Assembly: GCA_022457065.1 (NCBI GenBank) | Contig: JAJGBQ010000017.1 | Coordinates: 1-19,521 of the forward strand | Origin: Curvularia sp. ZM96 | Lineage: Eukaryota > Ascomycota > Dothideomycetes > Pleosporales > Pleosporaceae | DNA length: 19,521 nucleotides | Direction: 5' to 3' | In this document: positions 9,376 through 18,773 of the stretch, in pieces | Layout: every line of letters begins with the position of its first letter | How positions within the stretch are numbered: position 1 is the first letter of the stretch | Notes under the pieces: generated by a model | What the model was told of the DNA's origin: nothing | The model's input: the letters and a program-made list of their open reading frames with translations, nothing else | The model's database searches: none | Program-made: the position numbers and the translations under genes

Positions 9376-11188
9376 TCATTCCACAATCCGAATATGCTGA
9401 TCGGTCAAATGCTGAGATGGTCGAAGAATTGAGACCGGGCTGCTATTCTTTAGTGCCTGTGCAGCATGCTCCTTGACCACAGGAAGCGACACTTCGGGTA
9501 TGTCATTGTCAATCTCAGTTGACAAATCTTTGGACGAAGAACTTGCGCTTTCTGCCAGCATGTCCTCAGCTCCAATTTTCATAAGCTTTTTGGCTATCAT
9601 ATATGAATCCTGGCGCTCAAATGGCTCAGGTGCTGCTCTTTCTGAACGGATGAGACGCGCATGGGCTATGGCAACAGAGTCGCGGTGACCACAAAAGTGC
9701 GAATCTGCTTCCTCGAGATTAGAGAGCTGACGAACCATTGCAGGGTACTTTATCCTTCGGCCATTGCGTTGGGCTTCAGGATGGGGCACAAAAGGAGATT
9801 CTCCTGAAGGTTGTACCGTATCCTGTGCAGCATGCTGGTGTCTTCTATTTACGGACACTCCTGATAGCATATCTTCACTGGAAGCTGACCTAGTCAGGGA
9901 CCTACTCGCTGGACGAGAGACATGGCGGGAAGAAGTGACACTGGTAACTTGGCTATTCGGAGGTGCTGGTAATGAAAGGTCTTCATGGTCCTCGATAGTA
10001 CATTCGAAGCTTGTGGCTCGACCATCATCATCCGGGAAAACAACAATGGTGGGCTTGAAACTGTCAGACGCGCTGTTCCAGGTTCCGGACCAACCAGCGA
10101 GCTTTAGTCGACCCGTTCAAGGCCATGCCTCACACCGAAACTGACAGCTTCAAGAGAATGGCTGCAGAAGAGCTCCGCCGCCCTCTTACTTTGATGTTCT
10201 GCTCCGTTGGTATATCGTCCCATACCACCTCGTAGCTGCCACTTCCTGTATCTATGGTCTGCATGGTTGGCGTAGCTGGATCAGGGCCTTCTTCGTTGAC
10301 AATGTCGCGTGCGTCCCAAGAGGGCGAGATAGCGATCACGTGTACATCTGTTCGCGTAATCGCTGGGTCTGCAGCATTGCTCTTGACCGAGCATATAGCA
10401 TTTGGAAACAATAAGTTGCCTCTGACCATACTTCTTTGTTTGTTGGCTCTGCCGAGGTGTGTGTTGTGGTCATGCGGCAGGGCATTTGTGCAACTCTTTG
10501 ATATGGAAGTTACTTTATGGGCCGGGTGACTGTGTTCGTGACTGTTCCGATTGTTCCTTTTGAAGCTAACAGTCTTGATGTTCGGAAGGGCTTTGGATCT
10601 AGCCTCAGTTGGACATCTTTGTAGCGCATTAGGTGGCATGGAGGCGTCACTTTTTGCTCGCTTCTTGATGCACGACTTCGATGGCGGATCGCAGCCGTAC
10701 AACTTTGGGTCCGTAAATGCTCTGGATAAATCTGAATCTGAGCTTGAGCGTAACAAGATGTATCTGATCGGGACTAGTCTCGTCCCGGTCGATATCTTAT
10801 TCCCTGTCGATGTACGGCGAGGCTGACCTGATCTGGGATCTCGATGAAAGCTCACAGGTGATTTGGCAGCTCTGTGTTCACCAGACTTTGACTCCTTTCG
10901 TGGTGTAACAACAGATCGTCCTCCTTGTGTGCGAGATGGCTGCAGCGAACTATACGATAAGGACGAGACTGCATGTTGCGAATGGTACATGTCGTCTTTG
11001 GATCGAAATGCGTTCAATGCCACAACGGCAGTCTTTGGCTCATGCTGCATTCCGCTCGAGAAGGCCAAATCGCTCACAGATCTCTTCAATTGACGTCTCT
11101 GAATCGCTTTCAAAACCGAATCGGTAGCATCCTCAGCATGATTTTCGACACCTTCGATGTCGTTCACCAGAGGAGTGGTAGAGGCCAT
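9376..11188 (-). CDS. Hypothetical, probably disordered protein with PP1-docking-like KTVSF motif
   Basis: I do not recognise this family. Exon 1 (11188-10134) is open for 351 codons and exon 2 (10072-9376) for the rest. An intron at 10073-10133 (61 nt, GTGAGG donor, CGACTAA branch-like, CAG acceptor) joins them in frame as LSVSVASDSFKPTIVVFPDD; total 583 residues. The protein is rich in Ser, Arg, Lys and His and looks mostly disordered. Visible short motifs: SCIKKRAKSD (172-181), KTVSF (205-209), which fits the RVxF-type docking consensus for protein phosphatase 1, an ordered-looking stretch GSYEVVWDDIP, RGRRSSSA, and SRPASRSLTRSASSED. Ser-rich sites next to Arg suggest phosphoregulation. 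An alternative model reads through the intron as VRHGLERVD...KLAGWSGTWN with two frame breaks; that sequence looks coding-like, so the intron is not certain. No membrane segment or catalytic motif. Confidence 0.72.
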
Positions 11189-12110
11189 GTGAGATTCTTC
11201 TATCCCACCAGCCTGGCGAGGTACATCAAAGCGACATGTTTATCAAACATGATATATGAGTAAGTTTGGTAACGGCTTCGTCACCGGAAGTTAACTTCAG
11301 GTTTTGTGAGCGCTGAGAGTGCCATTCAGCCCAGCTGCTACGCTCAGAATGGCGAGTCGCTAGTCTGCCAGTAGTGATAATTTTTCGAGTAGGATGTTAG
11401 GGGCTCAGCCGGGTGATTGAGGGCTTAGGTGGGAGTGAAATGGAAATGCAGCGTAGACATGGCCATCGTGCTGGATAACATAAGACGACCATGGTGAGGA
11501 AGGACCGTAACGTGGTCTCTCCATATCTGCTTCCTTTGGGCTGAACCTATTGCCTCCTGGAAGTCGCGCCTGGAGCACATGAAGCTGACAGAAACTGCAG
11601 TACAGAAAGTTCCAAGGACCAACAAGGGCATTAGCAGAAAGGTTCAACCCCCTTGCGCCACCACAGGTGGTACGTCGTGAGCCTCGGCAAACCTCCCGTC
11701 AGCCATTCACAGCCAGCGTAGGGACAACGTGCGCTGCCATCCCCACGACTTCAGACCATTGACCAAGCAACTACTGGGCTACAATTTCTAGCTATGGATT
11801 GCCATGGCTCTGGAATGGCATTGCACAAAAGTATTCGTCACACCCTCTATTTCGGCGCTATCCGCCCTACGGCTAACCCGAGCCGCTATGCAGGCACCCG
11901 GCATTAGAACTATCGACTCATTCCCAGCAGCCAAACAAACAGCACACGTGTGGTTGGAACAAGGAACATGTAGCCAGGATGCTCTTCTGTACCTTACCGG
12001 CGGGTCGCGTCATCGGGGCCGTATCTCTTACATCGCAACTATTAATATAGTTGTCCCATGGCTCCTCGACTTCTCCTGTCCAGGCACACGACAGTAAGCT
12101 GATCGTCAAA
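11189..12110. other. Intergenic: divergent promoter region
   Basis: This 920-nt region separates the minus-strand 583-residue gene from the plus-strand phytase-like gene and should hold promoters for both. Open frames near 11405-11647 and 11804-12097 show no recognisable protein features. An AT-rich TATA-like element lies near its right end. Confidence 0.5.
12039..12054 (+). promoter_or_regulatory. TATA-like AT-rich palindrome upstream of phytase-like gene
   Basis: AACTATTAATATAGTT has 6-bp inverted arms (AACTAT/ATAGTT) around TAAT and sits 57-72 bp before the ATG at 12111, a reasonable place for a TATA-like element. Function is inferred from position only. Confidence 0.35.
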
Positions 12111-13767
12111 ATGCTGTTCGCCACTTCTCTCAGTCTTTTGGCTTTTCCGGTGTATCAGGCCATTGCTAGCCCCGTTGCCTCTCGCGACCAAGGCTCTACA
12201 ACCCAAGCTGCTGCCAATGTCACCACGTGCAATGGCAAGCTCTACACCTACGAAAGACTTGCAGGCTATGGATTGGTGGCAAGCGATGCTCGCGACAAAT
12301 TTGGAGACACCATTGGTGGCATTGGAAGTGCCATCGCCTTCGACAAGAAGTCATGGAAATACAGGAAGGAATCCTACGAGGGTGTAGTCTGGGGGCTACC
12401 AGACAGAGGTTGGAACAGGAACTCAGAACACCCAGACTAGAATCCACAAGTTCAGGGTCAATTTCACGCCAGTAAAGGCCACAGTAGCGAGCCCAGCAAG
12501 CCCAAATCTTGAGGTCTCATACCTCGACACTTTGCTTCTCACTGGTCCCGATGGCACACCACTGACTGGTCTGGACCCCACTACTTCCATCATATCCGGG
12601 ATTCCCTGAGCTTCCTTGGCGAAATGTAGGTTGTAAATCTTGGCTTCAAGAGTATCTCACTGACCAACACAGATGTCGGAAATGGATTTGGTCAGAACGG
12701 TACTGGCGGTGCTCGTGTCTCTCGACACTGAAGGTCTGGTGCTCGGAGACGACGGGACGTTTTGGATCAGTGATGAGTATGCTGCCTATGTGTACCAGTT
12801 CAACAGCAAAGGCAAGATGATCAAGGCAGTTCGTTCCCCTGATGCCTTTGTTCCCCAGCGCAACGGCACCGATAGCTTCAGCGCCAACTCGCCACCGGTC
12901 TACGACCCTGACTTTGAGATTGTGCCTGGGGATCCTACGAGTGGCCGGGGTAACAACCAAGGCCTAGAGGCTCTGACCGCCAGTCCGGACGGCAAGTACT
13001 TGTACACGATGCTTCAAAGTGCTGCCATGCAGGATGGTGGCAGCTCCTCCAAGAAGCGCCGCAATACTCGTCTTCTCAAATACCGTGTCAAGGGCCAAAA
13101 GACAACTTTGGAGGCCGAATATGCTGTTCAGCTTCCAGTACTCTCCACGGGTCGCATCGCTAGTCAGTCAGAGATGCACTACATCTCGGAAACGCAGTTT
13201 CTCGTCCTCGCGCGTGATTCAAACGCAGGCAAAGGAGCCGAAAGCACAGAGTCCATCTACCGCAATGCCGATGTCATTGATATTACGAATGCTACTAACC
13301 TGGCAGGAACGGCGGCAGATGCCATCGGTGGACAGATTGCGAGCAAAGATGGCCAGTTGAAGAGCGATATCGTACCCGCTACTTACTGCCCGTGGCTTTC
13401 ATACAACAACAATGACGAGCTAGGCAAGTTTGGTCTTCACAACGGCGGTAACCAGGATTCGACGCTGCTCAATGAAAAATGGGAGAGCTTTGCCATGCTG
13501 CCGGTTGACGAGCAAGACGAGATTGGTAGAAGCAGCAGGCAGCAAGAGGATGAGGAAAGCAGTACTATCTCGTGTCCTTTTCAGACAATGACTTTATCAC
13601 ACAGAACGGTAAGACGGGCTTCTCGAGGTCACTTCCGTTTGACTAACGCTTTTACAGGCTACATAAATTTCGGTCAAAACAAGTATGCGGACGCAAGCGG
13701 GTACAGCATAGACACTCAGATTCTTATCTTCAAGGTCAAGCTACCCAAGGGGGCAAACCCATTATAG
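12111..13767 (+). CDS. Secreted esterase-like/phytase-like domain protein
   Basis: Matches the 'esterase-like activity of phytase' family, predicted beta-propeller-like secreted proteins of uncertain substrate. The start at 12111 (TCAAA-ATG) gives a signal peptide (MLFATSLSLLAFPVYQAIAS). Family-like stretches: GLVLGDDGTFWISDEYAAYV, RSPDAFVPQRNG, NNQGLEALTASPDGKYLYTM and DADVIDIT-like text. Intron 1 is 12626-12672 (GTAGGT, CACTGAC branch, CAG), giving LAKYVGNGFG. Intron 2 is 13609-13657 (GTAAGA, GACTAAC branch, CAG), giving TQNGYINFGQNKYADASG. Exons are 12111-12625, 12673-13608 and 13658-13767, about 520 residues. Frame breaks: near 12410, 12597, 12618, 12720 and 13550; several look like a lost base or lost dinucleotide unit (TCTCTC read as TCTC near 12720). 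Without the breaks the stop is TAG at 13765-13767. Likely extracellular or vacuolar; true enzymatic activity is not shown. Confidence 0.85.
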
Positions 13768-14225
13768 GCTTGAATGGAGTTTGAGAGCATGACTAAGATG
13801 CCACTGGGTAGCTGTAAAGGGTGGAGAGACAAGGCATGGTTCTTTGTAGATAGTTTGTGATTGATAAAGATAAAAACTGTAAATCTTGGAAGGCTTTTTG
13901 CACACGCAGTAGACGTCGTATTCACGTACAGAAGTGAACTAGGGAAGGTAGAGGCTAGCTTCATAAATAGTCACATGCTAGCTTTATGGTATGCAAGGCG
14001 GTTGTTAGGAAGATAAGCTTGAGTTGTGAGTTGTTGTGAGATGAGATGGAATGCTACACGGCAGAGCGAGCGGAGGCGGAGGTGGGGATGGTGCAAGTGA
14101 GCTTCGGGGACCGGTGCACAGACGGCATCTGATTGGCCTTGGAGCTGGACCCTGGAACTATGTTGATGTGGCATCTCAACCAAGCTGGAGTTTCAAACTC
14201 CAATTCCTCTCGTCACACTGGAACA
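13768..14225. other. Intergenic: phytase-like 3' flank and glucosidase II beta promoter
   Basis: About 460 nt between two plus-strand genes. It contains a G-rich stretch (14065-14090) and a CCAAT box in reverse orientation (ATTGG, 14132-14136) about 90 bp before the downstream start. No gene is supported. Confidence 0.5.
14132..14136 (-). promoter_or_regulatory. CCAAT box upstream of glucosidase II beta gene
   Basis: CTGATTGGCC centred here reads GGCCAATCAG on the minus strand, about 90 bp upstream of the presumed ATG at 14226, a usual position for a fungal CCAAT element. Single short match; functional assignment is inference. Confidence 0.35.
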
Positions 14226-16031
14226 ATGGGAGAAAGCACGTATCCTCGCTTGCCTTGATACTTCCTCTTCTCGCCACCACGGCCGATGCGGCCTCAGAAC
14301 CCGCCCGGCCGCGAGGCGTAGGTCCGGAGTGTATGTTGCACCCGCTTGCAGCTCATAGACAGCTGCATTGAATGGAGCTCTGCATGCTGACAGCCAATGT
14401 CTAGTTGCAAAGTACTACAAGGACGCTGAGACATTTACTTGCATCTCGAACCCTTCCATTAAACTCCCCGTTGCGCGTCTGAACGACGACTACTGCGACT
14501 GCCCGGATGGCTCCGACGAGCCTGGCACCTCGGCCTGCTCGTACCTCTCACCACTATCCCCACCAGCCCGTAGGTACCGATGGCAAAGATGTAAACACTA
14601 CACCTGCTCTGCCGGGCTTCTGCAAGAACAAGGGCCACCAGCCTAGCTATATTCCTTTTACTAGCGTCAACGACGGCGCCTGCGATTATGAGCTCTGCTG
14701 CGACGGGAGCGATGAGTACGAACATGTGGGAGGTATCAAGTGTGAAGACCGCTGTGCGGCTATTGGAAAAGAATGGAGGAAGGCAGATGAAGCGAGACAA
14801 AAGAGCCTCGCAGCTGCTGAGCAACGGCGAAAGAGTTGGTGGCTGATGCTGGACGCCTGCGCAAGGAGGTCGAGGATCGCATCCAGACACTCAAGGCTCA
14901 AATCGAGGGTGCGACACTGAAGGTTGACGGGCTGACCAAGAGCCTAGCCGAGATTGAGAGGGCAGAGCGTGGCAAGATAGCCAAGGGCGCAGGCAAGGGC
15001 GGCAAAGTCACTGTATTGGCTGGTCTGGCAAAGCAGCGGATTCAAGAGCTCACTGACAACATCCACCGCTTGCGCAACGAGAGGACTCTGCGCGAGCCAG
15101 AGTTGCTGATCTTGAGGGCATGCTAACCCGCTTCAAGGAGGAGTACAATCCCAATTTCAACGACGAGGGCGTAAAGCGCGCAGTACAGGCATGGGAGAAC
15201 TACGCTGCGCAAGAACGGCCAGGGCCCAACGAGGCTCTGGATCGAGACCTTGATGACATTCTCAAGCCAGACTCTGAGAGCGCTATCAATTGGGATGACT
15301 TTGAGAAAGTAGAGGAGTCTGACGTCGATCTCCGTGAGTCCAAATCCAACAGTACTCTTGATTCAACAGCTGACCAGTATGCAGTTTACCAGTTTGAAGA
15401 ATACCTGCCTGAATCTATCCGAAGCTGGGTCGACGGCAAGCTTCGCGACCTGCGCATCATGCTCATCGAGAATGGGATCCTCGCCGACCCAACATCTGCG
15501 GACGCTCCTGAACCCAAGGCAGTTACCGATGCAAAGTCGCAGCTTGAGGCGGCAAGAGGGAACTCGAGAACGACAAGTCTGAACTAACCAGGCATGAAGA
15601 AGATCTCACCAAGGACTATGGCCCTGACTCTATTTTCCGTGCATTGAAGGACGTCTGTATTTCCACTGACTCTGGTGAATACACATATGAGCACTGCTTC
15701 CTGTCCAGAACGACACAGAAGCCCAAGAAAGGTGGCGGTCACACAGGCATGGGCAACTTTGTCCGCATCGAGTCGATTACTGTTGATGAGGAACTACCTG
15801 CAGATGGCAAAGGCCTGGGTAGTGGCGAGCGTATTGCTCTCAAGTATGAGAATGGTCAACATTGCTGGAACGGTCCCAACAGGAGCACGCTGGTCATTTT
15901 GGCGTGTGCAGAGAAGGATGAGCTCTGGAAGATTGTCGAGGAGGAAGTGTGTATATAGGATGGAAGTGGGTACACCGGCTGTGTGTGGTGTGGAAGTTCA
16001 GAAGGCTGTGCCTGAACACAACGAGTTGTAG
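14226..16031 (+). CDS. Glucosidase II beta subunit (PRKCSH-like), frame-disrupted
   Basis: Regulatory subunit of ER glucosidase II, which trims glucose from N-glycans in the calnexin cycle. Order of domains: signal peptide (VSSLALILPLLATTADA), GVGPE joined by intron 14331-14404 (GTATGT, GCTGAC, TAG) to FAKYYKD; two LDL-receptor class A-like repeats (DDYCDCPDGSDEPGTSAC and DGACDYELCCDGSDE); a coiled coil (about 14760-15110, ELVADAGRLRKEVEDRIQ); a glutamate-rich middle; and the C-terminal MRH lectin domain (GQHCWNGPNRS and YRMEVGTPAVCG, with the Gln, Arg, Glu and Tyr of the mannose site). A second intron at 15334-15384 (GTGAGT, GCTGAC, CAG) restores DVDLLYQFEEYLP. The tail PEHNEL resembles an HDEL-type ER retrieval signal. 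About 560 residues. Frame breaks near 14240, 14560, 14833, 15104, 15550 and 15955; two fit loss of one G from a GG pair. The start ATG is itself out of frame with the signal peptide by one base. Confidence 0.9.
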
Positions 16032-16536
16032 GCGAGCGTATATGGAACAATGAGGTGCTCTGGGCGTACTGCGGTTGATTCGCGTTGCTTGGATAAAAGA
16101 TGACTAGATCTGAGTTGTTGTCAAGATACTGAAAGCAGAATATACCCAGTCTGTGGTTTTGCAACTGTTAGACGTATTGTGAGAGATGTATCGAAGACGC
16201 TGTGTAAAAGCAGGAATGTCGATATAGCGATGTGTATGTGGTTCAGACTAGTAAAATGATTGTGTCTGCTGAACTGATCATCCGAATGTCCAACAAATGC
16301 ATACTCAGCTGGGCAGGTCTACTAAGCGACAGCCAGCACTATATTCAATCGCGGCGGTGTATTCCCACTATCTACGCCGCTGTTATCGATAAACTTTTTG
16401 TCCCCCGTCCCGCAACCCCGCCAACTTTTTTCGGTCAACACTTGACGCGTCTCCCAAGTCACATTTTGGGTCTATTTTCACATCCATTCGCTGGACAGCA
16501 CCTTCGAGGAAAAAAGGCAAAAAGAAATCAGCCACA
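16032..16536. other. Intergenic: glucosidase II beta 3' flank and GCIP-like promoter
   Basis: About 505 nt. It contains an ACGCGT hexamer at 16445-16450, about 87 bp before the next gene's ATG, and a T/C-rich stretch near 16390-16430. No gene or RNA is supported. Confidence 0.5.
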
Positions 16537-17737
16537 ATGTCGAAACCAAGGACCTCTCCACCCTCATTGAAGTAACAAAAACCACACAAACACTCATCGC
16601 ACACTACCAATCGTCGCTCACACCCAGCAAAAACAATGCCCTCTCTACCACCACCGCTGCTAGGGTCTCATCAGCCGAGATACCCAATCCCCTCGAGCTC
16701 CTCAACTCGAGCACTACGCTGCTAAAATCGCACACGACCACCCTCTCGCTGCTCCTCATCAACCCGCCGCTAACACCCTCTGCCGTCGTGACCAAGATGG
16801 GCAACGTGAGCGAGGGCCCGCTCAGCGGCATGGTGGCCGCCGCAAGCTATGTGCCTGGGCCCGGCAAAGGAGATGTGGGCGACATTATGCGAGCGGAGAT
16901 GCGAGCGCAGGTGAAAGCGCTACTGGGAAGTTGGAGCGAGGTGTTGAGCGTTGTGCTGCGGATTACCGAGAAGATGAAGCAAGGAAAGAAGGGACAACAG
17001 TCTGTGACGGAGGCAGAGAAGCAGAAGTGCTGGCTGCGACGGGCGTAGTGTGGGATGCGTGCGACACCGTGGGGCGGCTGTGCAGCGAGGGCGTGGTAGG
17101 GCTCGTAGTGAAGAAGGCACAGGCGTTTCGAGCGGTGCTGATGGATGCGATTGAGGAGTTGAAGGAGTGGGGGAGGATGTGGACGACGAAGATGAAGACG
17201 AAGACGAGGCGCAGGGCAGTGATGACGACGAAGACGAAAACGAACTTTTCGGCACGGAGAAAAAGCAGGCAAAGGTGACGAGGCACTCAAGGCGCTGTTG
17301 GAGCATAGTCTCAAGAAGCTCAAGATGATGGGCATTTTGTACCAGGCGCTGGTGAAGAGGCGCCTGAAGACGTATCCTGCGTCGTCGATTCTGGAGCCTA
17401 CTGCGTCTACCACCAACAACAGCAACAACAACAGGATACGGGAAATTAAAGAGGGAGGAGAGGATGACAAGGAGGAGACAAGCAACAGCCGCCCAGCCAG
17501 AAACTCAACGAGCTTATGCGCCTGCTCAAAGACATTCCGGAAACCGTGGATGATATTGCTGCAGCGTTTTACGACCTCGATGCTGACGAGGCGAGGGAGA
17601 CACTGGATAAGTGCTGTCAGGAGGCCAAGGCGGCAGTGCGGCTGGTGGAGAAGAGCTGGAGTGGCGAGGACGACGAGTTTACGACTTGGTCTGGGAAATG
17701 GGTTGGGGCTTTGGAGGAGGTGCGTGAGAATGAGTAG
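16537..17737 (+). CDS. GCIP (Grap2/cyclin-D-interacting) family protein, frame-disrupted
   Basis: Fungal relative of the GCIP/cyclin-D1-binding protein 1 family; the animal member binds cyclin D and inhibits cell-cycle entry, while the fungal role is not established. The likely start is ATG 16537 (CACA-ATG), followed by one frame break, then ETKDLSTLIEVTKTTQTLIA, LLKSHTTTLSLLLINPPLTP, GPLSGMVAAAS, LAATGVVWDACDTV, GLVVKKAQAFRAVLMDAIEE, a strongly acidic Asp/Glu tract (17170-17260), LEHSLKKLKMMGILYQALVK, and the C-terminal LMRLLKDIPETVDDIAAAFY ... DDEFTTWSGKWVGALEEV. The stop is TAG at 17735-17737. No intron is evident; about 400 residues, mainly helical by composition. Breaks occur near 16540, 17030, 17171 (G5 run), 17270 and 17495. 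Probably cytosolic or nuclear. Confidence 0.84.
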
Positions 17738-18087
17738 GCTGTATAGAACAAGGCATGCATAGGAGCACTCATCCTCTAAGACAATTCCCCATTGATGGAT
17801 TGATTTGAGATCACAGCATGACGGTGTCGATACACAGCAAAGCACACATGCAGACGAACGACCAGACATACAAACGTAAAAATTAAGGGTATTCGATATT
17901 CTTATCTTAAGTAGTGCGTACAAATTCCCACAAGTGAATAGCAATACTCATGTTCGCCTCTCCACATGCTAGAGGAAGAAAGCAAAAAAGAAGATAAAAG
18001 GTATATGTTTATTCCATCCTCATCCTCATCTCATCCACCAACTACCCCAAAACACACTGCCCGTCCCGGAGAAGGATAGAGAGGTGC
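17738..18087. other. Intergenic between convergent genes
   Basis: This 350-nt AT-richer gap holds the 3' flanks of the GCIP-like gene (+) and the CFEM gene (-). No gene or RNA is supported. Confidence 0.5.
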
Positions 18088-18773
18088 TTACAGACCGAAA
18101 GCGGCGGCGAGCGAGGAAGGCAACGGCACCGATGGCGGCAGCGTTGCCAGAGGCAGCACCAGTCGACTGAGCAGGGTTGGAGGTAGAGGTGCCAGAGGCG
18201 GCGGGAGCACCAGAGGGGCGGCCGGAGGCAGCGCCGGAGGGAGAAGGAGCGGCGCTGTTGCCAGCGGGGAGGAAGGACCAGGGTGCTGGCGGCAGTGCCA
18301 GTGGGGATGTCACTGAGAGTGATGCCGGCTTGGGCGCAGAGACCGGAGACGGCAGGGATGATCTCTGTAGTGGATTGATTAGAATGTTTCATTCGAAACG
18401 AGACAGCAAGGGGCTGAGGGAAGGTGACATACTCAGAGCCTCTTCCTGGGAGCACTTGGTGGGAACGCAAGCCATGAGAGCTTGCTGCATGGGCTCACGG
18501 CCAGTAGTGCACTGGCACTTGATGTCGGTGGAACCGCACTTGGAGGCAGGCAGAGCAGCGACGAAGCAAGGAATCTGGGGCCAGTTAGTCAACTACTTGG
18601 CGTTGAAAGATGGTGGTGTGCTCTTGTCAGTGCACTGTTTGTCGCGTCGCCAGAACAAGAAGCACCCGTAGAAATTGATCACTTACAGCGCACTGGGGGA
18701 CCTGAGAAAGGTCCTGAGCGCCGGTGAAAGCAGGGGTAGCCGCGAAGGCAAGGACGGTAGCTTGGAAACGCAT
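18088..18773 (-). CDS. CFEM-domain protein, probably GPI-anchored
   Basis: Small secreted surface protein with a complete CFEM domain. The start at 18773 (ACAAAC-ATG) gives a signal peptide (MRFQATVLAFAATPAFTGAQ). Intron 1 is 18575-18686 (112 nt, GTAAGT, GACTAAC, CAG) and intron 2 is 18365-18432 (68 nt, GTATGT, CAG). The spliced domain has the eight CFEM cysteines (VPQCAIPCF, SKCGSTDIKCQC, MACVPTKC, SGLCAQAG), and Asp in STDIKCQC at the position that ligates heme iron in characterised Candida CFEM proteins. After the domain comes a Ser/Ala/Pro/Gly-rich linker and a hydrophobic C-terminus (AAAIGAVAFLAAAFGL) typical of GPI-anchor signals. Exons are 18773-18687, 18574-18433 and 18364-18088, about 168 residues. 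One break lies in the linker near 18285 and another, consistent with one extra C, near 18106; the stop TAA is at 18088-18090. Role could be heme/iron capture, adhesion or wall stability. Confidence 0.9.

Noticed and set aside
10254..11263. Several 75-100-codon plus-strand frames opposite the 583-residue gene
   Set aside because: They are antisense shadows of an uninterrupted coding exon, with no recognisable domains.
11641..11651. GGTTCAACCCC, a possible tRNA B box
   Set aside because: The flanks cannot form a T-arm stem and no A box or acceptor stem is found upstream.
16445..16450. ACGCGT (MluI cell-cycle box) upstream of the GCIP-like gene, tempting because the family binds cyclin D
   Set aside because: ACGCGT also occurs near 4600, 8697 and 8986, about the number expected by chance in 19.5 kb.
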